Assembly (NCBI GenBank): GCA_031261295.1
Contig: JAISKT010000253.1
Coordinates: 1-43,908, forward strand
Source: Candidatus Symbiothrix sp.
GTDB lineage: Bacteria > Bacteroidota > Bacteroidia > Bacteroidales > Azobacteroidaceae
Length of the DNA: 43,908 nucleotides
Reading direction: 5' to 3'
A program made the position numbers and the translations under genes. Positions 41,659-43,908 of the stretch are shown piece after piece. The notes below the pieces were generated by a model. The model was not told the DNA's origin. It searched no databases and saw only the letters and a program-made list of their open reading frames with translations. Each line of letters starts with the position of its first letter. Position 1 is the stretch's first letter.

Positions 41659-43026
41659 ATGAATAAATCAATCATATATTCTATTTTATTTGGAGCCATA
41701 TTGTTTTTTGCAGCTTGCGATCCTATAGAAAATAGAGAAGAAATGACGGGTCACATTACAGAAGACCAATTAGATGTTTCGGCTACTTTGGTAGTGGTAG
41801 ATGGTATCCAGTCCAATAAAATTATTTTGGAAAATCACAGTCCCGTATTATCTAATTGGTATGTCATCACAGATCCGAAGAAAGGTACACGAAATTTACT
41901 GAGTATTAAAGCACAAGATGAAGTCTTATTAACAAGCGTAGGTGAAAATACGATTATCTTTGAAGGTAGAAACGGAGATGGTTCCACAATAACAAAAACA
42001 ATCTTAGTAACTGTTGACGATATTGTATTCAAAATTCCGGGTCTTGAGTTATTTATTGGAAATGACACTTCTAAAACCTGGGTTTGGGATGCATTTACGG
42101 ACAAAGGCACTCCATGGGGTATTGGAGGCGCTATCAATGATAAATCTCCTTCTTGGTGGGGACCGGGTTACGATAACTTTACCGAAAGTGATGCAACAAT
42201 GACTTTCGCTTTGGATGGCGGTTTGGTTTTCACAAAAACGTTAGGAGATGGTACTAAAGAAGTAGGATCGTTTAAATATGAATTGACTTACAGAGTTAAA
42301 AATAAAGATGACGGAAAAGAATCGCCATGGGTAGTAGGTAAACTAATATTTGATAAGAATACAAAAGCTACAGTTCCTCATCCTCAATCTGCTAATTATC
42401 CTACTAATGCAGCTAAGCCTGATGCTTATGAGTTTTATATTCTCGCATTGGATGAAGATCAGATAATTCTGGCAACTCTTCCGGATAATATTCTTTCTGA
42501 TGAAGTAGGCCCCGGTGGTGAAGCTAATTTCTGGATGTTCCGTCCGGAAGGATTTGAGCTTGCACCAAATGATGAACAAATTGCTGCCTTAACAGGTGGT
42601 TCTTCAAAAGTTTGGTCATGGGCTACCGGTGCTGTTTTTGGTAATGGTGGAGCAAACGGTTCCGGACCAGCTTGGTGGACAATGGATGCTGCTGATGTAA
42701 ACGATCAAAAACCGGGTGAAGGTGCAGGCGCAACCATGACATTCAATATTGACGGCACCATGTTATTGACAAAAAATACCGGTGAAACTATCGATCAAAC
42801 CTATAAAGTAAATATGGGTAAGTTTATTGCAGATTATTCTATTGGTACTTTAACTGTTAGCGATCACGTTTTGGCTGGTTATTCTCCCAATGATGAAGCC
42901 GGAGGCAAACCTTGGGTTCAAGATTATAACATTCTTGTATGTAACGATAATAGTTTAGTATTGCAATATATATGGTCAGGCGAAGATGGAACCGGTTGGT
43001 TCTGGGTATTTGCTCCTGTTCAATAA
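41659..43026 (+). CDS. surface lipoprotein with duplicated domain, SusE-position glycan-binding candidate
   Basis: The 455-residue protein has a lipoprotein signal peptide (FFAACDPIE, Cys20) and an Ig-like N-terminal module (about 30-122). Two homologous units follow (about 138-297 and 316-455). They share SKTWVWDAF/SKVWSWATG, SPSWWGPG/GPAWWTMD, ATMTFALDGGL/ATMTFNIDGTM and FWMFRPEG/FWVFAPVQ. The aromatic content fits carbohydrate binding. Position directly after susD2 is that of SusE/F-like surface glycan-binding proteins. No enzyme motif is seen. The ligand is unknown. A terminator follows at 43049. Confidence 0.85.
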   Translation: MNKSIIYSILFGAILFFAACDPIENREEMTGHITEDQLDVSATLVVVDGIQSNKIILENHSPVLSNWYVITDPKKGTRNLLSIKAQDEVLLTSVGENTIIFEGRNGDGSTITKTILVTVDDIVFKIPGLELFIGNDTSKTWVWDAFTDKGTPWGIGGAINDKSPSWWGPGYDNFTESDATMTFALDGGLVFTKTLGDGTKEVGSFKYELTYRVKNKDDGKESPWVVGKLIFDKNTKATVPHPQSANYPTNAAKPDAYEFYILALDEDQIILATLPDNILSDEVGPGGEANFWMFRPEGFELAPNDEQIAALTGGSSKVWSWATGAVFGNGGANGSGPAWWTMDAADVNDQKPGEGAGATMTFNIDGTMLLTKNTGETIDQTYKVNMGKFIADYSIGTLTVSDHVLAGYSPNDEAGGKPWVQDYNILVCNDNSLVLQYIWSGEDGTGWFWVFAPVQ

Positions 43027-43048
43027 TGTAAATAGCTTATTAATCTCT

Positions 43049-43084
43049 AAAAAAGGGACAGGCTTTCGAGTCTGTCTCTTTTTT
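43049..43084 (+). terminator. intrinsic terminator after the duplicated-domain lipoprotein gene
   Basis: AAAAAAGGGACAG (43049-43061) pairs with CTGTCTCTTTTTT (43072-43084), with G-T pairs, and is closed by a T-run. It lies 13 bp before the next ATG. Confidence 0.88.
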
Positions 43085-43096
43085 AACTTTATATCA

Positions 43097-43714
43097 ATGA
43101 AAAAAATAACTTTATTTTTAACTGTTATTTGCATCGCTTTTTCAGCTTGCAACAAAAAACAACCCTTGACCATTCAAGGTACAGTCAATCCAAGCAAAGA
43201 TTTTACCGGCGAAATGCTCTATGTCATTTCGATGGATGCCGTCAATAATGCCGTTGTGGATTCCGTAGCAATAAAAGACAAGACTTTCTCTTTATCCATT
43301 CTTCCATCCGATTCTTTCAATATCGTGAGAATCACTCCCCGAAATGGACTGTTAACTTATTTTATGCAACCCTTATTAGTGGTAATTGAACTGGGTACTT
43401 TATCGGCCGATTTAAATCTCTCCAGTTCTTCGCATGGCGCTCCTTTAAACGATAAATTGCAACAGTGGAAAGAAAAGAAAGAAGCAGATAATCAAACTTT
43501 TATAACATTGCACAAAAAACTGGGAGAAAGCAAAGAGGAGGCTGAAAAAGAAATGATCAAGCAAGAAATAGAAACTCAGAAAACACTAAGCGGCGAATAT
43601 AATTATCTCTTTGTAACGGAAAATAAAGGGAATGCCTTGGGGAAATTCTTTTACAAGATGCTGAAAGAAAGCTTTACTCCCGAGCAAGTTGCCGCCCTGA
43701 AAATGGAAGAATAG
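43097..43714 (+). CDS. DUF4369-type lipoprotein without a thioredoxin domain
   Basis: The 205-residue protein has a lipoprotein signal peptide (ICIAFSACNKK, Cys18). A domain that I match to DUF4369 (about 22-130) follows: LTIQGTVNPSKDFTGEMLYV, VDSVAIKDKTFSLSI and MQPLLVVIELG. A charged coiled-coil-like segment (about 130-175) follows. In many Bacteroidota proteins DUF4369 precedes a thioredoxin/TlpA domain with a CxxC; none is present here and the frame ends with KMEE, so this is a short form. It follows a strong terminator by 13 bp, so its promoter is unclear. Confidence 0.8.
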   Translation: MKKITLFLTVICIAFSACNKKQPLTIQGTVNPSKDFTGEMLYVISMDAVNNAVVDSVAIKDKTFSLSILPSDSFNIVRITPRNGLLTYFMQPLLVVIELGTLSADLNLSSSSHGAPLNDKLQQWKEKKEADNQTFITLHKKLGESKEEAEKEMIKQEIETQKTLSGEYNYLFVTENKGNALGKFFYKMLKESFTPEQVAALKMEE

Positions 43715-43763
43715 AAATATAAAAAGTTGACAGTATCTTGTCCATTTATTGAAAGAAAAGATA

Positions 43764-43771
43764 TATCTTTG
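43764..43771 (+). promoter_or_regulatory. -7 promoter box for the nucleotidyltransferase gene
   Basis: TATCTTTG matches TAnnTTTG, 29 bp before the ATG at 43800. Confidence 0.45.
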
Positions 43772-43799
43772 TATTGTTGAGAAATAAATAGATGTAATC

Positions 43800-43908
43800 A
43801 TGAGGCGGCCGGAAATAGTTCAAGCATTAAAACTTATCCTTCAGCGAGTAGCACCGAATGCTACGGCTATTCTATATGGAAGTGAAGCGCGTGGTGATGC
43901 ACGTCCTG
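43800..43908 (+). CDS. MNT-type nucleotidyltransferase, N-terminal fragment (runs off window)
   Basis: Only the first 36 codons are in the window. They include the nucleotidyltransferase signature LYGSEARGDARP (GSxARGDA), in which the G-S helps bind nucleotide and the Asp binds metal. Such small proteins often pair with HEPN proteins as toxin-antitoxin modules; the partner would be outside the window. The start ATG is the first in frame. Its promoter -7 box is at 43764. Confidence 0.8.
   Translation, partial: MRRPEIVQALKLILQRVAPNATAILYGSEARGDARP

Overview
The window reads as a chromosomal segment of a member of the Bacteroidales (Bacteroidota). The evidence is two SusC/SusD pairs with a hybrid two-component regulator, tandem ExbD/TonB paralogues, lineage-typical proteins (DUF5606, DUF1460, fused MurF-Alr, fused HisB), and repeated upstream sequences of the Bacteroidota sigma-ABfr type (TTTG about 20 nt before TAnnTTTG). 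I cannot assign family or species from the sequence alone. No tRNA, rRNA, CRISPR array, integrase or complete insertion sequence is visible.

Region 1 (1-5768, all +) is an envelope-energisation operon: end of one ExbD, a second ExbD, two TonB paralogues, a small membrane protein, a PstS-like lipoprotein and a TPR protein. Region 2 (5769-10250) is housekeeping: folB on the minus strand, divergent from a bactofilin, then yajC, a YbbR-domain protein, coaE, a DUF5606 protein, a small acidic protein and an OmpA-type lipoprotein with a clear terminator. Region 3 (10300-11110) is a small toxin-antitoxin patch: a HicB-like orphan overlapping, antisense, a YafQ-type toxin with its antitoxin. Region 4 (11270-14751) is corA, a sodium:alanine symporter and an aldose epimerase. 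It is followed by 686 bp without a protein gene that holds a terminator-like fold and a strong candidate for a rod-shaped noncoding RNA.

Region 5 (15330-26035) contains an AAA/DUF4143 ATPase with a repeat-rich promoter, murF-alr, a DUF4062/GHKL ATPase fusion, a DUF1460 hydrolase, hisC-hisB, a SPOR lipoprotein, a solo HsdR-N protein and holA. A DUF4143 ATPase pseudogene that has lost its P-loop follows on the minus strand. Region 6 (27200-43714) is a polysaccharide-utilisation-type locus: susC1-susD1, an opposing hybrid two-component regulator, then susC2-susD2, a lipoprotein with a duplicated domain, and a DUF4369 lipoprotein. No carbohydrate-active enzyme is in view. The window ends inside an MNT-type nucleotidyltransferase gene.

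The most unusual signals are not genes. Two elements (5769-5856 and 24384-24486) share one architecture: an array of degenerate 7-bp units, a core ending GCGTCAGCCAA, then the complementary 7-bp array. Each sits between convergent genes and supplies the stop codon of the minus-strand gene. A third 7-bp array is embedded in frame in murF. Other items worth following are the rod-like RNA at about 14950-15152, the repeated operator-like sites at the ATPase promoter, a G9 tract in susC1 and a 28-bp palindrome upstream of the ATPase pseudogene.
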